NCBI GenBank assembly: GCA_016196035.1 | Contig: JACPYM010000031.1 | Span: forward strand, 62,001 to 126,000 | Origin: Acidobacteriota bacterium | Lineage (GTDB): Bacteria > Acidobacteriota > Blastocatellia > RBC074 | Reading direction: 5' to 3' | Length of the DNA stretch: 64,000 bases | Part shown: one piece after another, positions 41,140 through 50,727 of the stretch | Layout of the letters: every line of letters begins with the position of its first letter | Numbering within the stretch: position 1 is the first letter of the stretch | The notes under the pieces: generated by a model | What the model was told of the DNA's origin: nothing | The model's input: the letters and a program-made list of their open reading frames with translations, nothing else | Database searches by the model: none | Program-made: the position numbers and the translations under genes

Positions 41140-42087
41140 ATGGCAGCGCTGCGTTTTATGCTGTGCGCTTCGGTGCTGATGGCCGCGTGCCTCATTGTGT
41201 TGGCGCAAGACAATCCGTTTTTGGGCAAATGGGACATCACAGGCGTCGGGCCGCACAGTAGTTTTGTTTACTGGCTGGAGGTCAAACTGGAAGACGGCAA
41301 ACTGACCGGCTACTTCCTCAATCGCACCGGCAGTGTGCTGAAAGTGGCTGACATCAAGCTGGAAAATGATGAACTCGTGTTCACCCCCGCAGGTTCCAGA
41401 CCCGGTGCGCCGCCGCTGCCGAGCCATCACGCCCATTTGAATGAAGACAAGGACAAGCTTTTAGGCATGGTTACAGTGGGCGGGGAAGACATCGCCTGGC
41501 TGGGTGTGCCCGCGCCTAAGTGGGGCGAAGCCAATGCGAACAAAAAACTCAAACTTGGCACGCCCGTGGCGCTTTTCGACGGTAAGCATTTAGCCAATTG
41601 GGAAGGTCAGCATAAAGACAAAGAGATGGGTTGGAACATCGTTGACGGGGCCATGACCAACGAACCGCAGGCCAACAATCTGGTCTCGCGCCATCGTTTC
41701 CAGGACTTCAAGATTCATTGCGAATACAAAGTTGAAAAGAACAGCAACAGCGGCATCTATTTGCGTGGGCGTTACGAATTGCAAGTGCTCGACGATTTCG
41801 GCAAGCCGCCGGAAAGCCATAGTCACATGGCGTTGTATAGCCGCGTCGCGCCCAAAGTGAATGCCAGCAAACCCGTGGGCGAGTGGCAAATTATGGAGGC
41901 CACCATCGTCGGCAATCGCCTGACCGTCATCCTGAACGGCCAGAAAGTGCAGGACAATATCGTGATTGATGGCATCACGGGCGGCGCGCTCGATAGTAAT
42001 GAAACCGAGCCGGGGCCAATCATGATTCAGGGCGATCACGAGAAAATTACGTATCGGCGTGTGATCGTGACGCCGATTTTGAACTGA
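41140..42087 (+). CDS. Exported DUF1080 (3-keto-disaccharide hydrolase-like) protein
   Basis: A 315-residue protein starting at ATG 41140 with AAAGGAG upstream and a signal peptide (MLCASVLMAACLIVLAQD region). Residues of about 20-120 form a small beta domain (GKWDITG, LTGYFLNRTGSVL). The C-terminal DUF1080 jelly roll starts at VALFDGKHLANWEG and has GWNIVDGAMTN, FKIHCEYKVEKNSNSGIYLRG and the end GPIMIQGDHEKITYRRV. Some DUF1080 proteins hydrolyse 3-keto-glycosides; others only bind carbohydrate. The role here is likely carbohydrate-related and extracytoplasmic. Confidence 0.87.
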   Translation: MAALRFMLCASVLMAACLIVLAQDNPFLGKWDITGVGPHSSFVYWLEVKLEDGKLTGYFLNRTGSVLKVADIKLENDELVFTPAGSRPGAPPLPSHHAHLNEDKDKLLGMVTVGGEDIAWLGVPAPKWGEANANKKLKLGTPVALFDGKHLANWEGQHKDKEMGWNIVDGAMTNEPQANNLVSRHRFQDFKIHCEYKVEKNSNSGIYLRGRYELQVLDDFGKPPESHSHMALYSRVAPKVNASKPVGEWQIMEATIVGNRLTVILNGQKVQDNIVIDGITGGALDSNETEPGPIMIQGDHEKITYRRVIVTPILN

Positions 42088-42177
42088 AACCAGGTGCGCA
42101 AGTTCGGAGACTTTTGCACGTGACACTGTTCTGGTTTGCCCCTTTGTGCCGAAGAGAGGTTGGAAAGGTGAGAGTTG

Positions 42178-44463
42178 ATGGATATTGCTGACAAGGTCTT
42201 TTCAAAGGCAGCCAAGCCGAAATTGCCGCAACGGCGGTGGGCCGGTTGGGCCGAGACCCTTTACGCAGCTTTGAAGCCCGGGCCGGACGCTTGGGGCGGG
42301 GCGATCACCGGAGCGGTGGCGGCGGGGGTCACGCTGGTGATGTTGATGACCTCGTCCTTTCACAGCGGACTGGGCACGGTCGCCGATGCGATTTTCGTGG
42401 TGCTGGCGGCGTTTCTGGGCATTCAGTTACTGAAGTTTTTGATCAATGGTTTGTTGGCGTTGTTGCGCGCCGTGCCGAAGGCGGTTCTCAGTTCGATCCT
42501 CAGCGCAGTCCTGACGGTTTTCCTGGTGCCGATGTTAATGGGCAACCCGAATCCATTGCTGGCGCTATTTGCGTTGGTCGTCGTGTTGGAAGCCTTGTTT
42601 GGTATGTGCATCGCCGCACTTTGGGGTGGAGAACTAAAGCGAGCGAACTGGCTTAAACGTATTGTCGTGGGTGGGGCGTTAGGGCTGACGCTGGCGGGCA
42701 ACGTAATGCTCTTTTATTGGCTGGCGAATGGCGGCAGCGATGAACCTTTGGCACAGGCCAGCTTGCTGGCCGGGAAGAAGGACCTGCCATTAGCCGCACC
42801 CGATCCGGCGGCCCCCGGGCCTTTCGCGGTCGAAACGCTCTTTTACGGCAGCGGCACTGACCGGCAACGGCCAGAGTATGGGCAAGGGGTAAGCCTGAAA
42901 ACTGCGCCGGTGGATGCGCGTTTGCTCTTGCCCTTTTGGCATGGTTATAAGGCCAAACTGCGGCAGTGGTATTGGGGCTTCGGCCCTGACCGGTTGCCGC
43001 TCAACGGACGTGTCTGGTACCCCAAAGGTGAAGGCCCCTTTCCGCTCGTGATCATTGCGCATGGCAATCATGCGATGGAAGTGCCCTCGGACGCGGGCTA
43101 TGCCTACTTGGGCGAACTGCTGGCGAGCCGTGGTTTCATTGTGGTGGCCGTGGACGAAAATTTCTTCAACGTTTCGTGGTCGGGTGATTGGGAGGGCAAG
43201 GCGATGGCGGCGCGGGCCTGGATATTATTGCAGCATTTGCGGGTCTGGCGCGGCTGGAACGAAGCGGCGGAGAATCCTTTTTACCGTAAAGTCGCGCTCG
43301 ACCGCATTGCGCTGCTCGGCCATTCGCGCGGCGGCGAAGCCGTGGCGGTGGCGGCGCTGTTTAACCGGCTTTCGCATTATCCCGATGACGCGCGGCTCAA
43401 ATTCGATTTTCACTTCGACATCCGCACCGTCGTGGCCCTGGCGCCCACGGCGGATTACTATCAACCGGCGGGGCAGCCGCTGACGTTGACCGATGTCAAT
43501 TACCTGCTGATGCACGGCGGACATGACAGCGACGTGGCGGTCTTTCTGGGCAGCCGCCAATATCAGCGCGTTAAATTCAGCGGCGCCGGAGACTGGCATA
43601 AATCCTCGATTTATCTCTATCGCGCCAATCACAGTCAGTTCAACACCGCCTGGGGCAGTGCGGATTGGAGCCAGCCGTTCGGGGTCTTGCTCAACCGCAA
43701 GCCATTGTTTAGCGGCGCAGAGCAACGCCAAATTACGAAGCTGTATGTCTCGGCCTTTCTCGACGCGACCTTGCGCGAGCGGCGTGCCTATTGGCCGCTC
43801 TTCCGCACGCAGCAGGCCACGGCGGACTGGCTGCCAGCCACGATTAGCTTGCAGCAGTATCAGGATTCCAGTGTTCATATCCTGAGCGATTACGAGGAAG
43901 ACGTGGATGTCGCGACGGCGAGTGTGCCCGGTGTCTTGATCGAAGGCGGCAATCTGGAAGTCTGGCGCGAAACGAAGCTGCGCTTGCGCTTGGATGAAGA
44001 GGCAAACCAGGCAAACAATGTCGCGCGGTTGGAATGGACGCCCGGCGCGCCGCCCGCATTTTATCGCTTCACGTTGCCGGCGGGGTTGGCCACAACCTGG
44101 AAGCTCGATGAAACGGCGCGGCTCACGCTGGCCTTGGCGAATGACAGCGCGAACCGCCAGACGGTTGAGCTGATGCTGGAATTAACGGATGCCGAAGGCG
44201 CGCACGCGCGGTTACCTTTGCGCCGCTTCGCCGCCTTGAATCCGCCCTTACCCATTCGGCTCGCCAAAATGGCCGCGCTCGAATCCTGGCTGCTCAAACC
44301 GGCGGAGTTGGTTCCGCAAACCATCGAACTGCCGTTGGCGGAATTCGTGCGCGCCAATCCGTTGTTTAAGCCTGCCCATTTGGCGACGATTACGTTGCAG
44401 TTCGACCGGCAGACGGCGGGCGCGGTGGTGTTGGATGAAGTCGGGTTCAGCCGGGAAAATTAG
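42178..44463 (+). CDS. Alpha/beta hydrolase with N-terminal membrane region
   Basis: A 761-residue protein. About residues 1-190 have four to six hydrophobic helices. The catalytic domain begins at PFPLVIIAHGNHAME (oxyanion strand) and has GHSRGGEAV with nucleophile Ser 383, an acidic residue in HGGHDSDV and His in YRANHSQFN. This matches dienelactone hydrolase/PAF-acetylhydrolase-like enzymes. The C-terminal 200 residues are beta-rich and may be a galactose-binding-like module (LRLRLDEEANQANNVARLEW). Membrane attachment plus hydrolase suggests action on lipid or cell-envelope esters, not proven. ATG 42178 is preferred to TTG 42175. Confidence 0.83.
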   Translation: MDIADKVFSKAAKPKLPQRRWAGWAETLYAALKPGPDAWGGAITGAVAAGVTLVMLMTSSFHSGLGTVADAIFVVLAAFLGIQLLKFLINGLLALLRAVPKAVLSSILSAVLTVFLVPMLMGNPNPLLALFALVVVLEALFGMCIAALWGGELKRANWLKRIVVGGALGLTLAGNVMLFYWLANGGSDEPLAQASLLAGKKDLPLAAPDPAAPGPFAVETLFYGSGTDRQRPEYGQGVSLKTAPVDARLLLPFWHGYKAKLRQWYWGFGPDRLPLNGRVWYPKGEGPFPLVIIAHGNHAMEVPSDAGYAYLGELLASRGFIVVAVDENFFNVSWSGDWEGKAMAARAWILLQHLRVWRGWNEAAENPFYRKVALDRIALLGHSRGGEAVAVAALFNRLSHYPDDARLKFDFHFDIRTVVALAPTADYYQPAGQPLTLTDVNYLLMHGGHDSDVAVFLGSRQYQRVKFSGAGDWHKSSIYLYRANHSQFNTAWGSADWSQPFGVLLNRKPLFSGAEQRQITKLYVSAFLDATLRERRAYWPLFRTQQATADWLPATISLQQYQDSSVHILSDYEEDVDVATASVPGVLIEGGNLEVWRETKLRLRLDEEANQANNVARLEWTPGAPPAFYRFTLPAGLATTWKLDETARLTLALANDSANRQTVELMLELTDAEGAHARLPLRRFAALNPPLPIRLAKMAALESWLLKPAELVPQTIELPLAEFVRANPLFKPAHLATITLQFDRQTAGAVVLDEVGFSREN

Positions 44464-44484
44464 ACGTTATCGGGAAGAGGGATT

Positions 44485-44600
44485 AACCACGGGGAACACC
44501 GGGGAAGAGGGGGGAAGCACAAACTGAACCAGCAGATCGCCACTCTTCCTCCGCATGTATTTTGCTTGGTTTCCCCGTGCGCCCCGTGTGCCCCGTGGTT
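44485..44600. repeat. Palindrome of CACGGGGAA words
   Basis: Arm 44485-44517 and arm 44571-44600 are imperfect complements; both show repeated ACGGGG-type words. It lies in the 181-bp space before the potassium-channel gene. Confidence 0.82.
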
Positions 44601-44644
44601 CGTTCGTTGCTTAATCCCGATAAGGTATATTGAAGCGACAGAGC

Positions 44645-45667
44645 ATGCCCACTCGCAAAAAAATCTATTTCTCGATTGCCGCCCTGGTGGCGCTGCTGAT
44701 TGGCGGCACGCTCGGTTATCATTTTATTGAAGGCTGGCCGCTGTTCGATGGTTTGTACATGACCGTCATCACGCTGGCGACCATCGGTTACGGCGAGGTG
44801 CAAACGCTCTCGCAAACGGGCCGGGCCTTTACGATTGTCTTGATTGTCTTTGGCGTGGCGTTCTTCGGCTTCCTGCTTTCGACGCTGACGCAGGCGCTGA
44901 TCGAGAGCGAGCTTGCCAATACTTTAGGGAGGCGCAGAGTGTTTCGTGACATCAGCCAATTAAAAAATCACTACATCCTGTGCGGCGCCGGCAAGGTCGG
45001 CCTGCGCATCATCGAAGAGATCAAAAAGAAAGGCGAAGAGTTCGTCATCATCGAACGCGACGAACAGGTCGCCGAACGCCTGTTGACGCAGGGCCATTTG
45101 GTGTTGATCGGCGATGCGACGGATGAAGCCGTCTTGGAAGGCGCGCGCGTGGCGACGGCCCGCGCCTTGATTACAGCGGCATCCAGCGACCCCGAAAATG
45201 TGTATATCGCGTTGACTGCGCGCGGCATGAATCCGGAGTTGTATATCGTCTCGCGCGCCACCGACGCCCACGCCGAACGCCAGTTGATGCGCGCCGGGGC
45301 CAACAAAGTCGTCTCGCCCGCGCTGATTGCCAGCCATCGCATGGCCCAGGCGGCCCTGTCGCCCGCCGTGGCTGATTTCATCGAATTGACCACCATGACC
45401 GAATCGCTCGATCTGCATTTCGATCAGATTCGCATCGCCGCTGGTTCACCACTCGACGGCCAAAAAATTAAAGAGGCGAATGTGCGGGCCGAATATAACG
45501 TGATGCTGGTCGCCATTACGCCAGCGCAGGGCGCGATGATTTTCAATCCGAAGGGCGAACAAACCTTGCACGCGGGCGATATGTTGATTGCCATTGGCAA
45601 TCGGGCGGGCTTGAGCCATCTGGCGCGCGTCGCCGCCGCCGAACGCGGGCACAAAGCCAAATCATAA
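44645..45667 (+). CDS. Potassium channel with TrkA-N and TrkA-C domains
   Basis: A 340-residue protein. Two membrane helices flank the pore, and TIGYGE at residues 46-51 is the K+ selectivity filter. A RCK/TrkA-N domain follows (HYILCGAGKVGLRIIEEI, with IERDE for nucleotide binding and IGDATDEAVL), then TrkA-C from about residue 260 to the end (AAGSPLDGQKIKEANVR). The architecture matches MthK-type ligand-gated channels. The start at ATG 44645 has no strong Shine-Dalgarno. Confidence 0.93.
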   Translation: MPTRKKIYFSIAALVALLIGGTLGYHFIEGWPLFDGLYMTVITLATIGYGEVQTLSQTGRAFTIVLIVFGVAFFGFLLSTLTQALIESELANTLGRRRVFRDISQLKNHYILCGAGKVGLRIIEEIKKKGEEFVIIERDEQVAERLLTQGHLVLIGDATDEAVLEGARVATARALITAASSDPENVYIALTARGMNPELYIVSRATDAHAERQLMRAGANKVVSPALIASHRMAQAALSPAVADFIELTTMTESLDLHFDQIRIAAGSPLDGQKIKEANVRAEYNVMLVAITPAQGAMIFNPKGEQTLHAGDMLIAIGNRAGLSHLARVAAAERGHKAKS

Positions 45668-45868
45668 GATTCGAGCCTGGGCGAAGCTGTCTTCGCAACA
45701 AAGTTGGCGAGCAAGCCTGACCGGAAAACTGCTTGCCAGATATGTCGCCGTCTGAGTAACATACAAAACGCATTCAGTGCTGCCGTGTCCCCCCAGTGGC
45801 AACTGTTCGCTCCGTAGCAAATCCGCACTTTACGGTTGGCGCGCAAAAGATTCGACAACCCCGAATAT

Positions 45869-46900
45869 ATGAAGCTTCCTTCGCTCCTGAATTTAGTCAC
45901 GGATGATTTAGCGATTGACCTCGGCACCTCGCGCACGCGGGTCTTTGCCCGGGGCCGCGGCATCGTGGTGAATGAACCGTCGCTGATGGCCTACGACATG
46001 CCTTCGCGCGAAGTCGTCGCCGTTGGCCTGGAAGCCCTCGAACTCGAAGGCCGCGCCTCTGAAGACATCCAAATCATCAGCCCGCTGCAAGACGGCGTCG
46101 TGGCCGATTCCACCTTTGCCGGAAAGTTGCTGAGCAACTATTTGAAGAAAGCCCGCGATGGGCGTTCCAGCATTTCGCGCCGCGTGTTGATCTCAGTGGC
46201 TTCGGACGCCAGCGATATTGAACAGTACGCGCTGCGTTACGCTTCCAAAGAAGCGGGCGTCACGAATGTTCATTTCATCAACAAAGGCCTGGTCACGATC
46301 TTGGGCGCGGGCATTGATCCTGACGATCAACGCGCCACCTTGGTGGTGGATGTGGGCGCGGGCACGACAACGATTGCCGCGATGGTGCACAACCATCTGA
46401 TTTTTACGCGTACCTTGCGGCTGGGCGGCAACGATATGGATAAAGCTTTGGTCGAGATGGTCAAGGCCAATCACAACCTGCACGTCGGGCCGCGCACCGC
46501 CGAGCGCGTCAAGATCGAATTGGGCTGCGCCGTGCCGCTCGATCAAGAGCAGACCACGATGGTCAAAGGCCGCAGCGCCGTCAACGGCCATCCCGAAATG
46601 GCCTTCGTCAACAGCATCGAAATTCACGAAGCCATCGAACCCGTCGTCGCGCGCATCAGCCGCGCCGTGCAGGACGCGCTGGAATCGCTGCCGCCCGAAG
46701 CTTCCGGCGATATTTATGATCGCGGCATCATCCTGGCGGGCGGCGCTTCGCTGCTGACGGGTTTTGACGAACGGATGATGAAAGACACGGAACTGGCTGT
46801 CTCGCTCACCGAAAGCCCGGCACGCGCGGTGATTCGGGGGCTGGGAATGTTATATGAAAATCCGCTCGCGTTACGGCAGGCGATTTTGAAAGGGGACTAG
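45869..46900 (+). CDS. mreB: MreB/Mbl-like actin-family protein
   Basis: A 343-residue actin-fold protein. [22 protein letters not shown] is the phosphate-1 loop, [12 protein letters not shown] phosphate-2, and [16 protein letters not shown] the adenosine motif. Compared with typical MreB (DLGTANTLVY) the first loop is divergent (SRTRVF), and mreC, mreD and mrdA are not next to it, so it may be a second MreB-like filament protein and not the main rod-shape factor. ATG 45869 was chosen as the usual MKLPSLLN start. A strong terminator follows the stop. Confidence 0.88.
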   Translation: MKLPSLLNLVTDDLAIDLGTSRTRVFARGRGIVVNEPSLMAYDMPSREVVAVGLEALELEGRASEDIQIISPLQDGVVADSTFAGKLLSNYLKKARDGRSSISRRVLISVASDASDIEQYALRYASKEAGVTNVHFINKGLVTILGAGIDPDDQRATLVVDVGAGTTTIAAMVHNHLIFTRTLRLGGNDMDKALVEMVKANHNLHVGPRTAERVKIELGCAVPLDQEQTTMVKGRSAVNGHPEMAFVNSIEIHEAIEPVVARISRAVQDALESLPPEASGDIYDRGIILAGGASLLTGFDERMMKDTELAVSLTESPARAVIRGLGMLYENPLALRQAILKGD

Positions 46901-46905
46901 CGGCA

Positions 46906-46946
46906 AAAAGGGCCGCCAGCATCTCAAAGACGCTGGCGGCCCTTTT
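46906..46946. terminator. Strong rho-independent terminator
   Basis: A perfect 15-bp stem (AAAAGGGCCGCCAGC at 46906-46920 and its complement at 46932-46946) with an 11-nt loop begins 5 bp after the mreB-like stop and ends in TTTT. The A and T ends make it active in both directions. Confidence 0.88.
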
Positions 46947-46971
46947 GTGTTGTGCGTGGCATGCCTATAAT
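46943..46971 (+). promoter_or_regulatory. Candidate promoter of the HNH gene
   Basis: A perfect TATAAT at 46966-46971 has TTTTGT 17 bp upstream, or TTGTGT at 15 bp. It overlaps the terminator's T tract. The next start codon is about 340 bp away at 47312. Confidence 0.4.
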
Positions 46972-47311
46972 GCCCCGCGAGCCGAGATTCAAATTGACGA
47001 GGTGCGATCTTCAGACGAATTACTTACGCTGACCGTATTCAATTCGCTACGTCGCCAGTCAGGCCGGGTTTGGCAGTCCGCCCGCGCGTGACCCAGCCTT
47101 TTGCGCGCCCATCAGCACTGCACAAACAATCCAAACCGCATTCAATTCAAGCAACCGTAAACTGCTCACCCAACCTGATGACGGAAAACGTGGCTGGCAA
47201 GGCCAACGCCAACGCGCGTGCTCCTTTCGCTGGTTGTGTGGGGATGTCTTTTTCGTTTTGCGCCAGCGACCACGATGCTGTGCGCGCCAACAAACTGAAA
47301 GGGAAGCGCCG
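46972..47311 (+). other. Long leader or gene-free stretch before the HNH gene
   Basis: These 340 bp lie between the mreB-like terminator and the HNH start. An 81-codon frame (47070-47315) has no Shine-Dalgarno and a composition unlike protein, so I do not call it. No long palindrome is present, unlike most other spaces. It may be an untranslated leader, but no known riboswitch fold was recognised. Confidence 0.4.
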
Positions 47312-47827
47312 ATGAATGGAAGGGTACTGGTTTTGAATTCGACCTACGAGCCAATCAACGTCTGCACGACGCGCCGCGCCATCGTCATGATCTTGAAAGG
47401 CATCGCCCGCACCGAAGAGAAGCATGCGCAGCATTACCGTTCGTCACACACGCACATCCACGTGCCCTCGGTCATCCGCTTGACGCAATACGTGCACATC
47501 CCCTATGAACGCAAGAGCCTCTCGCGCAAAAACATCCTGCTGCGCGACCATTACATCTGCCAATACTGTGCCCGCGTCCTGCCCACCGCCGAGTTGACGC
47601 TTGACCACGTGATCCCGAAATCGCGCGGCGGCGGTTCGGGCTGGGACAATCTGGTGACCTGCTGCAAACGCTGCAACAATCGCAAGGGCAATCTGCTGCC
47701 CGAAGAAGCCGGCATGCGCCTGCTCAAACGCCCGCAATCCTTCAGCCACAACGTCAATCGCCAGATCATGCGTTACCTGGGCCGCAGCGACGAAGCCTGG
47801 CGCAAGTATTTGTTTTATGAATCTTAG
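47312..47827 (+). CDS. HNH endonuclease-domain protein
   Basis: A 171-residue protein starting at ATG 47312 ([23 protein letters not shown]). The HNH nuclease is at the C-terminal half: [17 protein letters not shown] (the H-D pair), [17 protein letters not shown] with the second zinc pair and the N-x-x-x-K. The N-terminal part is the conserved extension of the widespread group of small bacterial HNH proteins. These are thought to act on DNA; no methyltransferase or phage gene is next to it, so its role is not clear. Confidence 0.92.
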   Translation: MNGRVLVLNSTYEPINVCTTRRAIVMILKGIARTEEKHAQHYRSSHTHIHVPSVIRLTQYVHIPYERKSLSRKNILLRDHYICQYCARVLPTAELTLDHVIPKSRGGGSGWDNLVTCCKRCNNRKGNLLPEEAGMRLLKRPQSFSHNVNRQIMRYLGRSDEAWRKYLFYES

Positions 47828-47837
47828 CTGCTTGGCT

Positions 47838-47938
47838 CCTGGGTACGCACCGCTTCCAGCGTGCAGCCTGGGAAGTTGCGCTGGTCAGCCGATAGCTCTG
47901 ACTTGACGCCTGCACGCTGGAAGCGGTGCGTACCCAGG
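47838..47938. repeat. Long-arm palindrome 16 (CCTGGGTACGCAC family)
   Basis: Positions 47838-47866 and 47910-47938 are perfect 29-bp complements around a 43-bp spacer. The arm family CCTGGGTACGCAC recurs at 54827-54948, at 37316 within hrpB and, partly, near 25325. Confidence 0.94.
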
Positions 47939-48037
47939 TGTGGTTTGTAACGTTTCGACCTGCCTTTCCACTTGCACATGCGGTTCGTTTGCCTGCACCA
48001 CATTCCCCCCAAAGTTCAAATTGTTCGCGGAGGATTC

Positions 48038-50605
48038 ATGCTCAAATACAGCCGAGGTGTTGTTGGACTACTCTGTCTTGCCAGTTGTGTCGGTTGGGCG
48101 GCGTTCAATACCGGCACGGCCCAAGCACAACGAGAACCGGAAGAAACAACCCCCAAACAGCAATGGACACCGGAAAAATTAGCCGCCGAAAAATGGCTGC
48201 TGCACGAATGGCACGAGCAGCAACTAGCCGCGCTGCCCGATGACGAACGCCAACGCCTGGCCGCCGACATCATCTTGCAGGATGTCAGCGACATCTCGGT
48301 GATCCAAAACAGCAATCTGATCGCCCGGCAGCCCAACAACTTCGATCTCAACGGGCGCACGTTGAATTTTGCGCCCGCTGGCCGAGGCTACGTCATCAGC
48401 AACGTGGGGCTGGCCTTTGATAACAACCTGGGCAGCAAACTTGATCTCGTCGCCGCGCCCGCCGTCAATCCCAAGCCCGGCGCGCAACCAGGAGATGATG
48501 CTTACGTGGGGCAAGACCTGGGGTTTAGCTTTCCGCTCTTTGGCGACGGTTACACCATCGTCGCCATCGCCAGCAATGGCAGCCTGACGTTTCGCAATGC
48601 GGGTGCCGTCACCGAGGGGTTTAACCTGGCCTCCGTCGCCAGCGAAACGTTGATTGATTTGCGCACCGGGCCGCCGCGTTTGGCGCCGTATTGGCACGAT
48701 CTCGATGGCCGCCCAGCCAGCACGCCCGGCACCAACGGCGTTTATTTTCGCCGCGAAACCGACCGCGCCGTCATCACCTGGAACAACATCCGCGACTTTC
48801 CGAACGACCCGCAGCGCGATAAAGGCGTGCAGCGCTTTCAAGTCATCATTTTTCGTGATGGGCGCATCAGCTTCAATTACGACACCGTGCAACTCACCTC
48901 GAAGGCCCTGGTCGGACTCACGCCCGGCGCGGCGTTCAATTCGCCGGTATCCGTGAATTTCAGCAGCATCCCGGCCAGCGTTTTCAGCAGCGCCATCGCC
49001 GAGTTTTTCACGCTAGATCCGGGCATTGACGAATTGGCGGTGGCCAAGACCTTTTTGCAAAACCATGCGAATCGCGACGCCTACGATTTTATCTACGTGA
49101 TGACCGATTTTTACTACGACCTGAGTGGTGCGCAGGCGGCCTATCTGCCCGTGCGGAACGAGGTCAGCGGCATCGGGTTGAACACCTTCGACAACGACCC
49201 GAATGGCGCGCTGGGAGCGCGGCGCATTCAGGGCATCATCAGCTTGAGCAACATCAGCGCGCTCTATCCCGATTCGCCGGTGGCGCGCTTTCTGGGGGCT
49301 TACAACGTGTGCGGCGTGCTGGCGCAACAGACGGGCCAGCGCTGGTTGGCGGCGGCGCGCACCACGGGCAGCGATGCCAAAGTGTTGCTCGGACGCGACG
49401 AAGCCAATTGGAGCACCTTCTTTAACACCGAGTCTGGCATGAGCAGTCCCGCCGCGCGTCGTTCTTCGGTGATGGAGGGGAATTACTGGGAAGAGATTAG
49501 CGGCGGGCGTTATATGTCCAACAGCCTAGCCGATGGTTATTCGCAACTGGATCAATATCTGATGGGATTGCGTCCTGCCAATCAGGTGGGCGATTCGTTC
49601 GTGCTGACGAATCTGACCAGCAATGGCGGCGTTGATCGCGCCTTCGGCGTGCGCGCCGGAATCGTGGTGACAGGCACGCGCCAACCTGTGACCGTCAACG
49701 ACATCGTGGCCGCGAATGGCGGACGTTCGCCTGATGTCAACGCTGCGCGCAAGAACTTTCGCGCAGCCTTTGTGCTCGTCACGCGCAGCGCCCAGGCGTC
49801 AACCGAGACGATCACCAAGATCAATAGATTGCGGCTGGCATTTGAGAGTTACTTCGCCCAGGCGACCAACTATCTGGGCAGTATTAACACCGGCATTGCG
49901 GAACAGCCGACCTCACGCGTTATCGCGGCAGCCTCGGCGGCTAGTTTCAAAACTGTCGTCGCGCCGGGCGAGATTGTCGCGCTCTTTGGTGCCGATCTCG
50001 CAGGCGGACGTTTTTCCGCCCAGACCCAACCATTGCCGACGACGCTGACGGGCGTGCAATTGCTGGTGGATGGCATACCCGCGCCGCTCTTTTTCGTGTC
50101 GCCGGGTCAGATCAATTTTCAAGTGCCGCGCACGGTGGCGGCGACGACGCTTTCGCCCGGCTTCAATTCCGCGACCGCGCTGCTCGAAGTCCTGCGCGAC
50201 AACCAACTCATCCGCCTCGGCACCGTGCAAGTAGCGCCCGTCACGCCCGGCCTTTTCACAGTCAAAGCCAACGGCGCGGGTGAGGTGTCCGCCGTGGATG
50301 CCTTGCGCGGCACGGCGGGGCCTTTTGAGGCTAAACAAGCCAACGGCCAGCCCAACGTCCTGGCGGTGTTCGGCACAGGATTGGGGCTGGATGGAACCGA
50401 TGTGAGCGGCGACCAGGCGGGCAGTGTGCGCGTGAGCTTTGATGGTGTGGCCGGGAATGTTTTGTATGCGGGCCGCGCGCCGGGCTTTGTCGGGCTGAAT
50501 CAATTCAACGTCCAGTTCCCGGCGAACATCGCTTCAGGGGCGCGCACAATGGTCATTACGCGCAATGGCCTTCCGAGTCAGGCTGTGACGGTGACGATTC
50601 GTTAA
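48038..50605 (+). CDS. Exported TIGR03437 protein with NIDO-like and degenerate protease-like regions
   Basis: An 855-residue protein with GGAGG upstream of ATG 48038 and a signal peptide (MLKYSRGVVGLLCLASCVG). Residues of about 130-310 look like a NIDO/beta-sandwich module (YTIVAIASNGSLTF, RLAPYWHDLDG, ITWNNIRDF, RISFNYDTVQL). Residues of about 340-530 resemble a group of acidobacterial proteins that, as I recall, carry a zinc-protease H-E-x-x-H-R-W motif; here the same place reads QQTGQRW (residues 430-436), so the metal site would be lost, and the later ANWSTFFNTESG and YSQLDQYLMGLRP are still kept. The last 230 residues are a TIGR03437 domain (VSPGQINFQVP, LNQFNVQFP). Confidence 0.82.
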   Translation: MLKYSRGVVGLLCLASCVGWAAFNTGTAQAQREPEETTPKQQWTPEKLAAEKWLLHEWHEQQLAALPDDERQRLAADIILQDVSDISVIQNSNLIARQPNNFDLNGRTLNFAPAGRGYVISNVGLAFDNNLGSKLDLVAAPAVNPKPGAQPGDDAYVGQDLGFSFPLFGDGYTIVAIASNGSLTFRNAGAVTEGFNLASVASETLIDLRTGPPRLAPYWHDLDGRPASTPGTNGVYFRRETDRAVITWNNIRDFPNDPQRDKGVQRFQVIIFRDGRISFNYDTVQLTSKALVGLTPGAAFNSPVSVNFSSIPASVFSSAIAEFFTLDPGIDELAVAKTFLQNHANRDAYDFIYVMTDFYYDLSGAQAAYLPVRNEVSGIGLNTFDNDPNGALGARRIQGIISLSNISALYPDSPVARFLGAYNVCGVLAQQTGQRWLAAARTTGSDAKVLLGRDEANWSTFFNTESGMSSPAARRSSVMEGNYWEEISGGRYMSNSLADGYSQLDQYLMGLRPANQVGDSFVLTNLTSNGGVDRAFGVRAGIVVTGTRQPVTVNDIVAANGGRSPDVNAARKNFRAAFVLVTRSAQASTETITKINRLRLAFESYFAQATNYLGSINTGIAEQPTSRVIAAASAASFKTVVAPGEIVALFGADLAGGRFSAQTQPLPTTLTGVQLLVDGIPAPLFFVSPGQINFQVPRTVAATTLSPGFNSATALLEVLRDNQLIRLGTVQVAPVTPGLFTVKANGAGEVSAVDALRGTAGPFEAKQANGQPNVLAVFGTGLGLDGTDVSGDQAGSVRVSFDGVAGNVLYAGRAPGFVGLNQFNVQFPANIASGARTMVITRNGLPSQAVTVTIR

Positions 50606-50622
50606 GGCGCGCAGGCCAAGCA

Positions 50623-50719
50623 GAGATTACGGAACAGACGGAAATAACGGAACAAACAGAGAAACCAACTGAGGTTATCGCGCCGTCTGTTCCGTTATTT
50701 CCGTCTGTTCCGTAATCTC
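50623..50719. repeat. Long-arm palindrome 17 (ATTACGGAACAG family)
   Basis: Positions 50623-50654 and 50688-50719 are perfect 32-bp complements around a 33-bp spacer. It fills the space between the convergent TIGR03437 and sulfatase stops and is the intact relative of palindrome 11. Confidence 0.95.
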
Positions 50720-50727
50720 CTTTTTCT

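Noticed and set aside
47070-47315. 81-codon ORF before the HNH gene
   Set aside because: No ribosome site, no recognisable motif and overlap with the HNH start.
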